64,000 bases of DNA from Streptomyces fragilis. GTDB lineage: Bacteria; Actinomycetota; Actinomycetes; Streptomycetales; Streptomycetaceae. Below are positions 17,260 through 25,575 of this stretch, in pieces. Both the position numbers and the translations under genes were made by a program. The stretch lies in NCBI RefSeq assembly GCF_003112515.1, contig NZ_BEVZ01000003.1, positions 434,001-498,000 of the forward strand. Direction: 5' to 3'. Position 1 is the stretch's first letter. Every line of letters starts with the position of its first letter. Below the pieces are notes generated by a model. The model was not told the origin of the DNA, made no database searches, and was given only the letters and a program-made list of their open reading frames with translations.

Positions 17260-18195
17260 TCAGTCCCGGTCGCAGACGAAGACGGCGGTACCGGGAATGA
17301 GGGCCCCGCGCAGCGGCGACCAGCCGCCCCAGTCGGAGTCGTTCCACACCGGCCACTCCGGCTCGACCAGGTCGGTCAGCCGGAACCCGGCGCCCACCAC
17401 GTCGCGCACCCGGTCGCCGAGCGTGCGGTGGTGCTCCACGTAGACGGCCCGCCCCCGCTCGTCCTGCTCGACGTAAGGGGTGCGGTCGAAGTAGGAGGAG
17501 GCCACGCTCAGGCCCTCCGGTCCGGGCTCGTCCGGGAAGGCCCAACGGATCGGGTGGGTGACCGAGAAGACGAACCGCCCGCCGGGCCGCAGCACCCGCC
17601 GCACCTCGCGCAGCACCTGGCCGGGGTCGGCGACGAACGGGATCGCCCCGTAGGCCGAGCAGGCCAGGTCGAAGGAGCCGTCGGCGAAGGGCAGGACCGA
17701 GGCGTCCGCCTCGACCAGCGGGAACGGGGCGCCGATCCGCAGGGCGTGCTGGAGCTGGCGGTGCGAGAGGTCGAGGGCGACCGGCCGGGCGCCCTGCGCG
17801 GCCAGCCAGCGCGAGCACTGGGCGGCGCCGGCGCCGATCTCCAGGACGTCGCGTCCGGCCAGCGCCCCGGCGGGGCCGAGCAGGCGGGCGTCCTCCTCGT
17901 CGAGGCCCTCGGGGCCCCAGACGAAGCGGTCGTCGCCGAGGAAGGCGCCGTGCTCGCTCTGGTACTCGTCGGCGTTGCGGTCCCACCAGCCGCGGCTGGC
18001 CCGGGTGCTCTCCGCGGGTGAGGCGTCACGCCGCGTGGCCTCCGCGTCCTCCGCGTCGTGGCTCCCGGCGTCCGACGCCGTCCCGCCCGGAACCCCGGTC
18101 GCCTGAAAACCGCTGGACTCTTGGATGACCGGCTCCTCACCGCTAATCTTCGAACCGTCCGCGCGGCCTCCGCGCCGGCTCCAGGAGTCCTTCAC
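17260..18195 (-). CDS. Class I SAM-dependent methyltransferase
   Basis: A small-molecule methyltransferase with the SAM-binding motif VLEIGAGAAQCSRWL, then ARPVALDLSHRQL (acidic motif II) and RVLRPGGRFVFSVTHPI. The conserved domain begins near RASRGWWDRNADEYQ at about 17990. The exact start is unclear: the nearest usable GTG is at 18195 (311 residues), without a good ribosome-binding site. A strong GGTGAGGAG lies instead just upstream of an ATC at 18126, which would give 288 residues. The gene is 60-100 bases from hrpB in the same direction and divergent from rpsA. The methyl acceptor is not predictable. Confidence 0.82.
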   Translation of the reverse strand: MKDSWSRRGGRADGSKISGEEPVIQESSGFQATGVPGGTASDAGSHDAEDAEATRRDASPAESTRASRGWWDRNADEYQSEHGAFLGDDRFVWGPEGLDEEDARLLGPAGALAGRDVLEIGAGAAQCSRWLAAQGARPVALDLSHRQLQHALRIGAPFPLVEADASVLPFADGSFDLACSAYGAIPFVADPGQVLREVRRVLRPGGRFVFSVTHPIRWAFPDEPGPEGLSVASSYFDRTPYVEQDERGRAVYVEHHRTLGDRVRDVVGAGFRLTDLVEPEWPVWNDSDWGGWSPLRGALIPGTAVFVCDRD

Positions 18196-18519
18196 GGACG
18201 CCTGCCGGCGGGTGTCGCGCGCTCGCGGCGGCGACCTCGCACGACGGAATTTCTGCCGGGATTGTGGCATTTCGCCCGTGGTGCGCGCTTCGCGCATTGA
18301 CCCTGCCCGGCTGCCCCCGTATGCTACAAGTTGCGCTGCGGGCCTGCGCACCTCAGACGTAGCAGGTCGCGCTCGCATCTGTTGTATGTCCCCTCGGTTC
18401 TCGAGGCGCTGCTTGAAAAAGTGGCGCTTACTTGGCTGTCCGGCTTCTGCAGAGCGAAACGGGCTCCCGGCGTAAGCAGTACCTACGACTTCAATGTCCG
18501 TACCGGAGCCCTTTCCCAC
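18196..18519. other. Divergent region and long rpsA leader
   Basis: Holds the rpsA promoter at 18297-18325 and, downstream of it, a leader of about 190 bases before the rpsA ATG. The leader contains GC-rich paired segments (for example GCGCTGCGGGCCTGCGC at 18333-18349) and a less GC-rich portion around 18405-18500. No known riboswitch class was recognised; autoregulation by S1 through the leader is possible but not shown. Confidence 0.5.
18297..18325 (+). promoter_or_regulatory. Probable sigma-70-type promoter of rpsA
   Basis: TTGACC at 18297-18302 and TATGCT at 18320-18325 are separated by 17 bases. Both hexamers are close to the principal (HrdB) sigma-factor consensus, and this is the best promoter match in the window. 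Transcription would start near 18332, leaving a leader of roughly 190 nucleotides. Confidence 0.7.
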
Positions 18520-20013
18520 ATGACGAGCAGCACCGAGACCACCGCCACCACGCCGCAGGTAGCGGTCAACGACATCGGTAACGAGGAAGCCTTCCTCGCC
18601 GCGATCGACGAGACGATCAAGTACTTCAACGACGGCGACATCGTCGACGGCGTCATCGTGAAGGTCGACCGGGACGAGGTCCTGCTCGACATCGGTTACA
18701 AGACCGAAGGTGTCATCCCGAGCCGCGAGCTCTCGATCAAGCACGACGTCGACCCGAACGAGGTCGTCAAGGTCGGCGACGAGATCGAGGCCCTGGTTCT
18801 CCAGAAGGAGGACAAGGAAGGCCGCCTGATCCTCTCGAAGAAGCGCGCCCAGTACGAGCGCGCCTGGGGCACCATCGAGAAGATCAAGGAAGAGGACGGG
18901 ATCGTCACCGGTACCGTCATCGAGGTCGTCAAGGGTGGTCTCATCCTCGACATCGGCCTCCGCGGCTTCCTCCCGGCCTCCCTGGTCGAGATGCGCCGTG
19001 TCCGCGACCTCCAGCCCTACGTGGGCAAGGAGCTCGAGGCCAAGATCATCGAGCTGGACAAGAACCGCAACAACGTGGTCCTGTCCCGCCGTGCCTGGCT
19101 CGAGCAGACCCAGTCCGAGGTCCGCCAGACCTTCCTCACGACCCTGCAGAAGGGTCAGGTCCGCTCCGGCGTGGTCTCCTCGATCGTCAACTTCGGTGCC
19201 TTCGTGGACCTGGGTGGCGTCGACGGTCTGGTCCACGTCTCCGAGCTGTCCTGGAAGCACATCGACCACCCCTCCGAGGTTGTCGAGGTCGGCCAGGAGG
19301 TCACCGTCGAGGTCCTCGACGTCGACATGGACCGCGAGCGTGTCTCCCTGTCGCTGAAGGCGACGCAGGAGGACCCGTGGCAGCAGTTCGCCCGGACCCA
19401 CCAGATCGGTCAGGTCGTCCCGGGTAAGGTCACCAAGCTGGTTCCGTTCGGTGCGTTCGTCCGCGTGGACGAGGGCATCGAGGGTCTGGTCCACATCTCC
19501 GAGCTGGCCGAGCGCCACGTGGAGATCCCGGAGCAGGTCGTCCAGGTCAACGACGAGATCTTCGTCAAGGTCATCGACATCGACCTCGAGCGTCGCCGCA
19601 TCAGCCTCTCGCTGAAGCAGGCCAACGAGGCCTTCGGTGCCGACCCGTCGGCGGTCGAGTTCGACCCGACCCTGTACGGCATGGCCGCGTCCTACGACGA
19701 CCAGGGCAACTACATCTACCCCGAGGGCTTCGACCCCGAGACCAACGACTGGCTCGAGGGCTACGAGAAGCAGCGCGAGGAGTGGGAGCGCCAGTACGCC
19801 GAGGCGCAGACCCGCTTCGAGCAGCACCAGGCCCAGGTCATCAAGTCCCGCGAGGCCGACGAGAAGGCCGCTGCCGAGGGTGGCGAAGCCGCTCCGGCCG
19901 CGACCGGTGGCGGCGGTTCGTACTCCTCCGAGGGCGGCGACACCTCCGGTGCGCTGGCTTCGGACGAGGCGCTGGCCGCGCTGCGCGAGAAGCTGGCCGG
20001 CGGCCAGAGCTGA
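18520..20013 (+). CDS. rpsA: 30S ribosomal protein S1
   Basis: Ribosomal protein that helps bind mRNA to the 30S subunit; 497 residues, typical for actinobacteria. The ATG at 18520 opens the conserved N-terminus; GGAG lies eleven bases before it, and the open frame further upstream is leader. Four S1 RNA-binding domains are visible at about residues 39-105, 124-190, 209-280 and 296-366, the last two highly conserved (NFGAFVDLGGVDGLVHVSEL; PFGAFVRVDEGIEGLVHISEL, each a 20-residue core). The C-terminus is acidic, Gln-rich, then Gly/Ala-rich. It has its own promoter and terminator. Codon use is the highly biased type of strongly expressed genes. Confidence 0.98.
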   Translation: MTSSTETTATTPQVAVNDIGNEEAFLAAIDETIKYFNDGDIVDGVIVKVDRDEVLLDIGYKTEGVIPSRELSIKHDVDPNEVVKVGDEIEALVLQKEDKEGRLILSKKRAQYERAWGTIEKIKEEDGIVTGTVIEVVKGGLILDIGLRGFLPASLVEMRRVRDLQPYVGKELEAKIIELDKNRNNVVLSRRAWLEQTQSEVRQTFLTTLQKGQVRSGVVSSIVNFGAFVDLGGVDGLVHVSELSWKHIDHPSEVVEVGQEVTVEVLDVDMDRERVSLSLKATQEDPWQQFARTHQIGQVVPGKVTKLVPFGAFVRVDEGIEGLVHISELAERHVEIPEQVVQVNDEIFVKVIDIDLERRRISLSLKQANEAFGADPSAVEFDPTLYGMAASYDDQGNYIYPEGFDPETNDWLEGYEKQREEWERQYAEAQTRFEQHQAQVIKSREADEKAAAEGGEAAPAATGGGGSYSSEGGDTSGALASDEALAALREKLAGGQS

Positions 20014-20059
20014 ACGCGTTCCGCGCGCCCGGCTCTTCGATGAGCTGACGCGAGCCTGA

Positions 20060-20104
20060 GGAAGGCCCCGCCCGCACCCGACAGGGAGCGGACGGGGCCT
20101 TTCC
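20060..20104 (+). terminator. rpsA terminator
   Basis: GGAAGGCCCCG (20060-20070) pairs with CGGGGCCTTTCC (20093-20104), closing a GC-rich hairpin 46 bases after the rpsA stop and ending in TTTCC. Confidence 0.8.
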
Positions 20105-20192
20105 CGTTGCCGGGGTCGCCGGGTCCCGGGGCGCGGGAATGTCCGCGCCCCCGGGCACGTTCTGTGATCAAGGAACGACAGGAGGACCCACA

Positions 20193-21134
20193 GTGCTTGA
20201 TCCGCAGGGCTTGTACGCATGGGAGCCGAGTGGTCTGGCCGTCGCCGAGATGGCGCTCGCGCAGGAGTCGGCCGGGCTGGTCATGCTCTACCACTTCGAC
20301 GGATACATCGACGCGGGCGACACCGGCGACCTGATCGTCGACCGCCTGCTCGACTCACTGCCCCACCAGCTCGTCGCCCGTTTCGACCACGACCGGCTCG
20401 TGGACTACCGCGCCCGCCGCCCCCTGCTGACCTTCGAGCGGGACCACTGGTCGGGCTACGAGGAGCCGAAGCTGGAGCTGCGGATGCTCCAGGACGCCAC
20501 CGGGGCGCCCTTCCTGCTGCTGTCCGGCCCGGAGCCGGACGTCGAGTGGGAGCGGTTCGCCGCAGCCGTCCGCGACATCGTCGAACGCCTCCAGGTCCGG
20601 CTCAGCGTCAACTTCCACGGCATCCCCATGGGCGTCCCGCACACCCGCCCGGTCGGCCTCACGCCGCACGGCAACCGCACCGACCTGGTGCCCGGGCAGC
20701 GCAGCCCGTTCGAGGAGGCCCAGGTGCCGGGCAGCGCCGAGGCGCTCGTCGAGTACCGGCTGACCCAGGCGGGGCACGACACGCTGGGTGTCGCCGCCCA
20801 CGTCCCGCACTACATCGCCCGCTCCCGCTACCCGGACGCCGCGCTCACCGTGCTGGAGGCCGTCACCTCCGCCACCGGACTCGTCCTGCCCGCCGTGGCG
20901 CACTCGCTGCGCACCGACGCGCAGCGCACCCAGACCGAGATCGAGCGGCAGATCCGTGAGGGCGACGAGGAACTGGTCGCCCTCGTCCAGGGGCTGGAGC
21001 ACCAGTACGACGCGGCGGCCGGCGCGGAGACCCGGGGCAACCTGCTCGCCGACCCGGCCGACCTGCCCTCCGCGGAGGAGCTGGGGCGGGAGTTCGAGCG
21101 GTTCCTGGCCGAGCGCGAGGGCGGCGAGGGCTGA
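20193..21134 (+). CDS. PAC2 (proteasome assembly chaperone 2-like) family protein
   Basis: A 313-residue protein of the PAC2 family, which in actinobacteria is conserved but of uncertain function (archaeal and eukaryotic relatives assist proteasome assembly). The GTG at 20193 follows an excellent AGGAGG site. The N-terminal region [21 protein letters not shown] and the middle [18 protein letters not shown] and [21 protein letters not shown] are diagnostic; the C-terminal ~80 residues are helical with a coiled-coil-like [20 protein letters not shown] segment. It lies between rpsA and coaE, reading the same way. Confidence 0.9.
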   Translation: MLDPQGLYAWEPSGLAVAEMALAQESAGLVMLYHFDGYIDAGDTGDLIVDRLLDSLPHQLVARFDHDRLVDYRARRPLLTFERDHWSGYEEPKLELRMLQDATGAPFLLLSGPEPDVEWERFAAAVRDIVERLQVRLSVNFHGIPMGVPHTRPVGLTPHGNRTDLVPGQRSPFEEAQVPGSAEALVEYRLTQAGHDTLGVAAHVPHYIARSRYPDAALTVLEAVTSATGLVLPAVAHSLRTDAQRTQTEIERQIREGDEELVALVQGLEHQYDAAAGAETRGNLLADPADLPSAEELGREFERFLAEREGGEG

Positions 21135-21195
21135 CCCGCGCCGCCCGGCCGGGCCCCTGTTCGCGGTGCCGGCGCCGCGCACTAGGCTGCGGACC

Positions 21196-21798
21196 ATGCT
21201 GAATGTGGGGCTGACCGGCGGAATCGGTGCCGGCAAGAGCGAGGTGTCCCGGCTGCTCGTGGCGCACGGGGCGGTGCTGATCGACGCGGACCGCATCGCC
21301 CGCGAGGTCGTCGAGCCGGGCACGCCGGGGCTCGCCGCCGTGGTGGAGGCCTTCGGCCCCGAGGTGCTGGCCGCCGACGGGAGCCTGGACCGTCCCAGGC
21401 TCGGCGCGATCGTCTTCGCCGACCCGGAGAAGCGGGCCGTGCTCAACTCGATCGTCCACCCGCTGGTCGGCGAGCGGAGCCGTGAACTGGAGGCGGCGGC
21501 CCCGGCGGACGCCGTCGTCGTGCACGACGTGCCGCTGCTGACCGAGAACGGGCTCGCGCCGCTCTACGACCTGGTCGTGGTGGTGGACACCAGCCCCGCG
21601 ACCCAGCTGGAGCGGCTGACCGGGCTGCGCGGCATGAGCGAGGAGGACGCCCGCGCCCGGATGGCCGCGCAGGCGACCCGCGAGCAGCGGCTGGAGATCG
21701 CGGACGTCGTCATCGACAACGACGTCCCCCTGCCGGAGCTGGAGCGCCGGGTCGCCGAGGTCTGGGACGACCTGCAGCACCGCGCCCGCCCGGCGTGA
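21196..21798 (+). CDS. coaE: Dephospho-CoA kinase
   Basis: Last enzyme of coenzyme A synthesis: phosphorylates the 3'-hydroxyl of dephospho-CoA with ATP. 200 residues from the ATG at 21196, the usual length. The P-loop [17 protein letters not shown] is at the N-terminus, followed by [10 protein letters not shown] and [12 protein letters not shown], and the lid region [20 protein letters not shown]. Lacks the C-terminal fusion seen in mycobacteria. Sixty bases separate it from the PAC2 gene, so cotranscription is likely. Confidence 0.96.
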   Translation: MLNVGLTGGIGAGKSEVSRLLVAHGAVLIDADRIAREVVEPGTPGLAAVVEAFGPEVLAADGSLDRPRLGAIVFADPEKRAVLNSIVHPLVGERSRELEAAAPADAVVVHDVPLLTENGLAPLYDLVVVVDTSPATQLERLTGLRGMSEEDARARMAAQATREQRLEIADVVIDNDVPLPELERRVAEVWDDLQHRARPA

Positions 21799-21915
21799 CG
21801 CCACGCTCGGGTCGCGGCCGGCAGTGGGGCTGTTGCCGGGGGAACAGCCGAGGCCGTCGGAGCGTTGAAGGCGTTCGCCGAGGGAAGGCTGCTCACCGAG
21901 AGAAGGAGGGCAGAC

Positions 21916-22314
21916 GTGCCCGACACCAGTGGCGCGTCCGGGAGCACCCCGGAGACGCATGTGATCGACTTCCGGGCCGCCGAGCGACTGCTGGCCGCCC
22001 GGGACCCGCGCGGCGCGGTGAAGCTGCTCGACGCGGTGATCGCCGCGCACCCCGAGAACACGGCGGCCCGGCTGCTGCGGGCCCGGGCGTTCTTCGCCGC
22101 CGCGCAGCTCCGGCCGGCCGAGCTGGAGTTCACCGTCGTGCTGGAGCGGGAGCCGGACAACGCCTACGCGCACTTCGCGCTGGCCCGCACCTACGAGCGG
22201 CAGGGCCGGCACGACCAGGCCCGGCGGCACTTCCGGCTGGCCGCGGCCCTGGACCCGCGCCCCGACTTCGTGCGCGCCGCCCGCTTCGACCCGCCGGCGG
22301 GTTCCGGCGGGTGA
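21916..22314 (+). CDS. Tetratricopeptide repeat protein
   Basis: A 132-residue protein with about two and a half TPR units (for example NTAARLLRARAFFAAAQLRPAE; NAYAHFALARTYERQGRHDQA), a fold used for protein-protein contacts. The GTG at 21916 is chosen for the AGGAGGG five to six bases upstream. It lacks a signal peptide. It follows coaE in the same direction at 117 bases. Partner unknown. Confidence 0.85.
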   Translation: MPDTSGASGSTPETHVIDFRAAERLLAARDPRGAVKLLDAVIAAHPENTAARLLRARAFFAAAQLRPAELEFTVVLEREPDNAYAHFALARTYERQGRHDQARRHFRLAAALDPRPDFVRAARFDPPAGSGG

Positions 22315-22336
22315 ACCGCGGCGCGGCCGCCCGGTG

Positions 22337-22600
22337 TCACTCCGGGTGGTGGTACGGCGGGATGTCCGGCCCCGGCTGGTAGTGCGGACCCTGGCGGATG
22401 TGGCGGACGACGACCGCCAGGTCGAACAGGACCACCAGCAGGGCCGCCCCGCACACCAGCGCCCAGCCGGGGTGGCCGGTGAAGGCGAACACCGCGATGC
22501 CGAACACCGAGGCGGCCACGCCCCACAGGCTCAGCCACAGTCGCAGGCGCAGCGCGCTGCGGGCGTGCACCGGCTCGTCTCCCGAACGCCGCATCTGCAT
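22337..22600 (-). CDS. DUF6343 family small membrane protein
   Basis: An 87-residue protein with two adjacent hydrophobic segments (about 28-46 and 49-66) and a polar, Pro/His-rich C-terminus. The N-terminal RRSGDEPVHARSALRLRL is typical of the Streptomyces DUF6343 group. ATGs at 22600 and 22594 are both possible, with AGGGAGA upstream. The function is unknown; a role at the membrane is inferred from the hydrophobic segments only. Confidence 0.75.
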   Translation of the reverse strand: MQMRRSGDEPVHARSALRLRLWLSLWGVAASVFGIAVFAFTGHPGWALVCGAALLVVLFDLAVVVRHIRQGPHYQPGPDIPPYHHPE

Positions 22601-22646
22601 CACTCTCCCTGACGGACGAGCCCGGAGGCCCGGCCCCGACGCGCCG

Positions 22647-23057
22647 TCAGCCTCGCGGCTCGGCGGAGGCGGCCGCCGCCCGGCGGGAGGCCTCCAGCCC
22701 GCGCAGCCGGTCCATCTCGCGGCGGTCCCGCTTGGTGGGCCGTCCCGTGCCGCGGTCGCGGATGCCGGCCGGGGCCACCGCCTCGCGCGGCGGGGGCGGC
22801 GGGCTGTTGTCCACGTAGCACTCGACGGCGACGGGCGCGCCGACCCGCTTGCGGATCAGCTGCTTGACCACGACGACCCGCTCCCGGCCCTCCTGCCGGA
22901 CCCGGACCTCGTCGCCGGGCTTCAGCGCGAGGGCGGGCTTGGCCCGCTCCCCGTTCACCCGGACGTGCCCGCCCCGGCAGGCCGCGGCCGCCAGCGAGCG
23001 GGTCTTGACCAGCCGCACGGACCAGATCCAGACGTCCACCCGAACGCTCTCACTCAT
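22647..23057 (-). CDS. S4-domain RNA-binding protein (Hsp15/HslR-like)
   Basis: A 136-residue protein with an S4 RNA-binding domain at residues 5-60: VDVWIWSVRLVKTRSLAAAAC, GGHVRVNGERAKPALALKPGDEV and a following beta strand, each as in heat-shock protein Hsp15, which binds stalled 50S-tRNA complexes. The C-terminal third is Pro- then Arg/Ala-rich and less conserved. The ATG at 23057 starts the domain directly. Precise role in this organism is inferred from the family. Confidence 0.88.
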   Translation of the reverse strand: MSESVRVDVWIWSVRLVKTRSLAAAACRGGHVRVNGERAKPALALKPGDEVRVRQEGRERVVVVKQLIRKRVGAPVAVECYVDNSPPPPPREAVAPAGIRDRGTGRPTKRDRREMDRLRGLEASRRAAAASAEPRG

Positions 23058-23196
23058 GCCGTCGACTCTACTGCGCGGAGCCCGGCCGGCGGGCGGTCCG
23101 GCGCCTCCCGCTGATCGGCCCACCCGGCGTGCGACGGGAGGGCGGCCGTCCCACGCTGGGGTGACGCGGGCGACGCCAGAGGGGAGCAGCCGGGCC

Positions 23197-24729
23197 ATGA
23201 GCAGTGCCGAACCGCCGACCCCGGCCCCGGCCGCCGGCCGCGGCCCCGGGCGCCGGGGCTTCGTCTTCCCGAGCGCGCTGACCGTGCTCGTGCTGGTCAC
23301 CCTGGCGGTCTGGCTGCTGGCGTTCCTCATCCCTCCAGGCGCCTACGACCGCGACCGGGACGGCGCGCCGGTACAGGGCACGTACCACCGCGTCGACGCG
23401 GAGCTCAGCTTCGTCGACCGGCTGAACGACCTGTTCCTCGCGCCGGTCAACGGCCTCTACGGCATCCGCGGCGAGGACGGCAGGGTCGCCCCGGACCTGA
23501 CGGGGGAGTTGTACGGTGCGGCGGGCGTCTTCTTCTACGTCCTGGCGATCGGCGCGTTCATCACCATGGTGTTCGCGACCGGGGCCCTCAACCACGGCAT
23601 CGAGCGGCTGGCCCACCGGCTGCGGAACCACAGCTCGCTGCTGATCGTGGTGATCATGCTGGTGTTCGCGGTGCTCGGCACGGTGTCCGGGTTCGCGGAG
23701 GAGACGCTCGGCTTCTACGGTCTGGTCGTGCCGCTGATGCTGGCGCTGGGCTACGACCGGATGACCGCGCTCGGGGTGACCGTCCTGGGCGCGGGCGTCG
23801 GCGTGCTGACGTCGACGGTGAACCCGTTCGCTACCGGGGTGGCCTCCTCGGCGGCGGACATCTCGCTGGGCGACGGGATCGTGCTGCGGTTCGTGATGTG
23901 GCTGACGCTCACCGCGGTGACCGTCGGCCGTGTGCTGCTCTACGCCCGCCGGGTGCGGCGCGACCCGGAGCGCTCGCTGTCCGGGTTCCGCACCGGCGAC
24001 CGGGAGCTGGCCGCCGAGTCGCGGCGCGAGGTGCCGCCGCTGACCGGCACGGAGCGGGCCGTGCTGGCCACCATGGTGCTGGTCTTCGCCTTCATGATCT
24101 TCGCGGTGGTGCCGTGGTCCGCGGCGCTGACCGGTGACGCCGACGCCGAGCCGTACGGGTTCGAACTGGGCTGGTACTTCCCGCAGCTGGCGGCGATGTT
24201 CCTGGTGGCCGCGGTGCTGGTCGGCGTGATCGCCAGGATGGGGGAGCAGCGGGTCAGCGAGACGGTGGTGCGGGGCGCCGCGGACTTCGTGGCGCCCGCG
24301 CTCGTGGTGGTGCTGGCCCGCGGGGTCACCGTGATCATGAACAACTCGATGATCACCGACACCGTGCTGCACGGGGTGGAGGGGGTGGTGAAGGGGACCT
24401 CGTCGGGGATCTTCGCCATCCTGGTGTTCGTGGTGAACCTGCCGCTGGCGTTCCTGATCCCCTCCACCTCGGGGCACGCCACCCTGGCCATGCCGATCAT
24501 CGCCCCGTTGGCCGACTTCGCCGGCGTCCCTCGGGCGGTGGCCGTCACCGCCTGGCAGGCGTCCAGCGGGATCATGAACCTGTGGGTGCCGACCAGCGCG
24601 GTGATCATGGGCGGCTGCGCCCTGGCGAAGGTCGGCTACAACCGCTACCTCCGCTTCGTGCTGCCGCTGCTGGGCCTGCTGTTCGTGCTGATCTGCCTGT
24701 TCCTGGCCTTGGGCGCGACGCTCACCTGA
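23197..24729 (+). CDS. YfcC-family membrane transporter (DcuC/arginine-ornithine antiporter-like)
   Basis: A 510-residue integral membrane protein with about 12-13 hydrophobic segments. Diagnostic stretches are FAEETLGFYGLVVPLML, GAGVGVLTSTVNPFATGVAS and the matching C-terminal half PSTSGHATLAMPIIAPL and QASSGIMNLWVPTSAVIMGG, the paired hairpin-like motifs of this transporter superfamily. Substrates in the family include dicarboxylates and amino acids; which is moved here is not known. The ATG at 23197 follows GAGGGGAGC. Confidence 0.88.
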   Translation: MSSAEPPTPAPAAGRGPGRRGFVFPSALTVLVLVTLAVWLLAFLIPPGAYDRDRDGAPVQGTYHRVDAELSFVDRLNDLFLAPVNGLYGIRGEDGRVAPDLTGELYGAAGVFFYVLAIGAFITMVFATGALNHGIERLAHRLRNHSSLLIVVIMLVFAVLGTVSGFAEETLGFYGLVVPLMLALGYDRMTALGVTVLGAGVGVLTSTVNPFATGVASSAADISLGDGIVLRFVMWLTLTAVTVGRVLLYARRVRRDPERSLSGFRTGDRELAAESRREVPPLTGTERAVLATMVLVFAFMIFAVVPWSAALTGDADAEPYGFELGWYFPQLAAMFLVAAVLVGVIARMGEQRVSETVVRGAADFVAPALVVVLARGVTVIMNNSMITDTVLHGVEGVVKGTSSGIFAILVFVVNLPLAFLIPSTSGHATLAMPIIAPLADFAGVPRAVAVTAWQASSGIMNLWVPTSAVIMGGCALAKVGYNRYLRFVLPLLGLLFVLICLFLALGATLT

Positions 24730-24813
24730 CCACCCGCCGTCGAGGCGGCCGGCCGAAGGGCCGCCGGTGCCGTGACGATCACCCGGCCGTCTCCTCGCCT
24801 ACGCTGGGACGAC

Positions 24814-25575
24814 ATGGACGACGACCTCGCCGCGCTGGACCTGCGGATCAGCGAATGCCGGGCCTGCCCGCGGCTGGTCGCCTGGCGCGAGGAGGTCGCC
24901 CGGGTCAAGCGGGCGGCGTTCGCGGACTGGGACTACTGGGGGCGTCCGGTGCCGGGCTTCGGGCCCCCGGACGCCCGGCTCGCCGTGGTCGGACTGGCCC
25001 CCGCCGCGCACGGCGGCAACCGGACCGGCCGGATGTTCACCGGGGACCGCTCCGGGGACGTGCTGTACGCCGCGCTGCACGAGGTGGGGCTGGCCTCGCA
25101 GCCGGTCTCCACCCACCGAGGCGACGGGCTGGAGCTGTACGGGGTGCGGGTGACCGCGCCGGTGCACTGCGCCCCGCCCGAGAACCGGCCCACCCCGCTG
25201 GAGCGCGACACCTGCCGCACCTGGCTGGTCCAGGAACTCGCCCTGTTGCGGCCCACCGTGCGCGCGGTGGTGGTGCTCGGCGCGTTCGGCTGGCAGGCGG
25301 CGCTGCCCGCCCTGGCGGCCGCGGGGTGGACGGTGCCGCGGCCGCGTCCGGTGTTCTCCCACGGGGCGCGGGTGCGGCTGGAGCCCACGGTGCCGGGGGC
25401 CGCCCCGCTCGAGGTCTTCGGCTGCTTCCACGTCAGCCAGCGCAACGTGTTCACGGGGAAGCTCACGCCGGCGATGCTCCGCGAGGTCCTGACCGCCGCG
25501 GCGACCGAGGCCGGGCTCCGCCCCGCGACGGAGCCGCGGGGCGGGCCCGCTGACGCTCAGGGACGCCAGGCGTAG
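24814..25575 (+). CDS. Family 5 uracil-DNA glycosylase (UdgB type)
   Basis: Removes uracil and probably other deaminated bases from DNA. 253 residues. It has the iron-sulfur ligand cysteines (CRACPRL near the N-terminus; CAPPENRPT and DTC in the middle), motif A in the family 5 form GLAPAAHGGNRTGRMFTGD, which lacks the catalytic Asp/Asn of other families, and motif B HVSQRNVFTGKL. This combination identifies the UdgB class known from mycobacteria and thermophiles. Its last 19 bases overlap the 3' end of the convergent RidA-GNAT gene. Confidence 0.92.
   Translation: MDDDLAALDLRISECRACPRLVAWREEVARVKRAAFADWDYWGRPVPGFGPPDARLAVVGLAPAAHGGNRTGRMFTGDRSGDVLYAALHEVGLASQPVSTHRGDGLELYGVRVTAPVHCAPPENRPTPLERDTCRTWLVQELALLRPTVRAVVVLGAFGWQAALPALAAAGWTVPRPRPVFSHGARVRLEPTVPGAAPLEVFGCFHVSQRNVFTGKLTPAMLREVLTAAATEAGLRPATEPRGGPADAQGRQA

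Noticed and set aside
18058..18475. Short plus-strand open frames upstream of rpsA
   Set aside because: They are antisense to the methyltransferase N-terminus or lie across the rpsA promoter and leader, with poor third-position GC.
22803..22813. TTGTCCACG as a further DnaA box
   Set aside because: It has one mismatch in the conserved 3' part and lies inside the coding sequence of the S4-domain protein.
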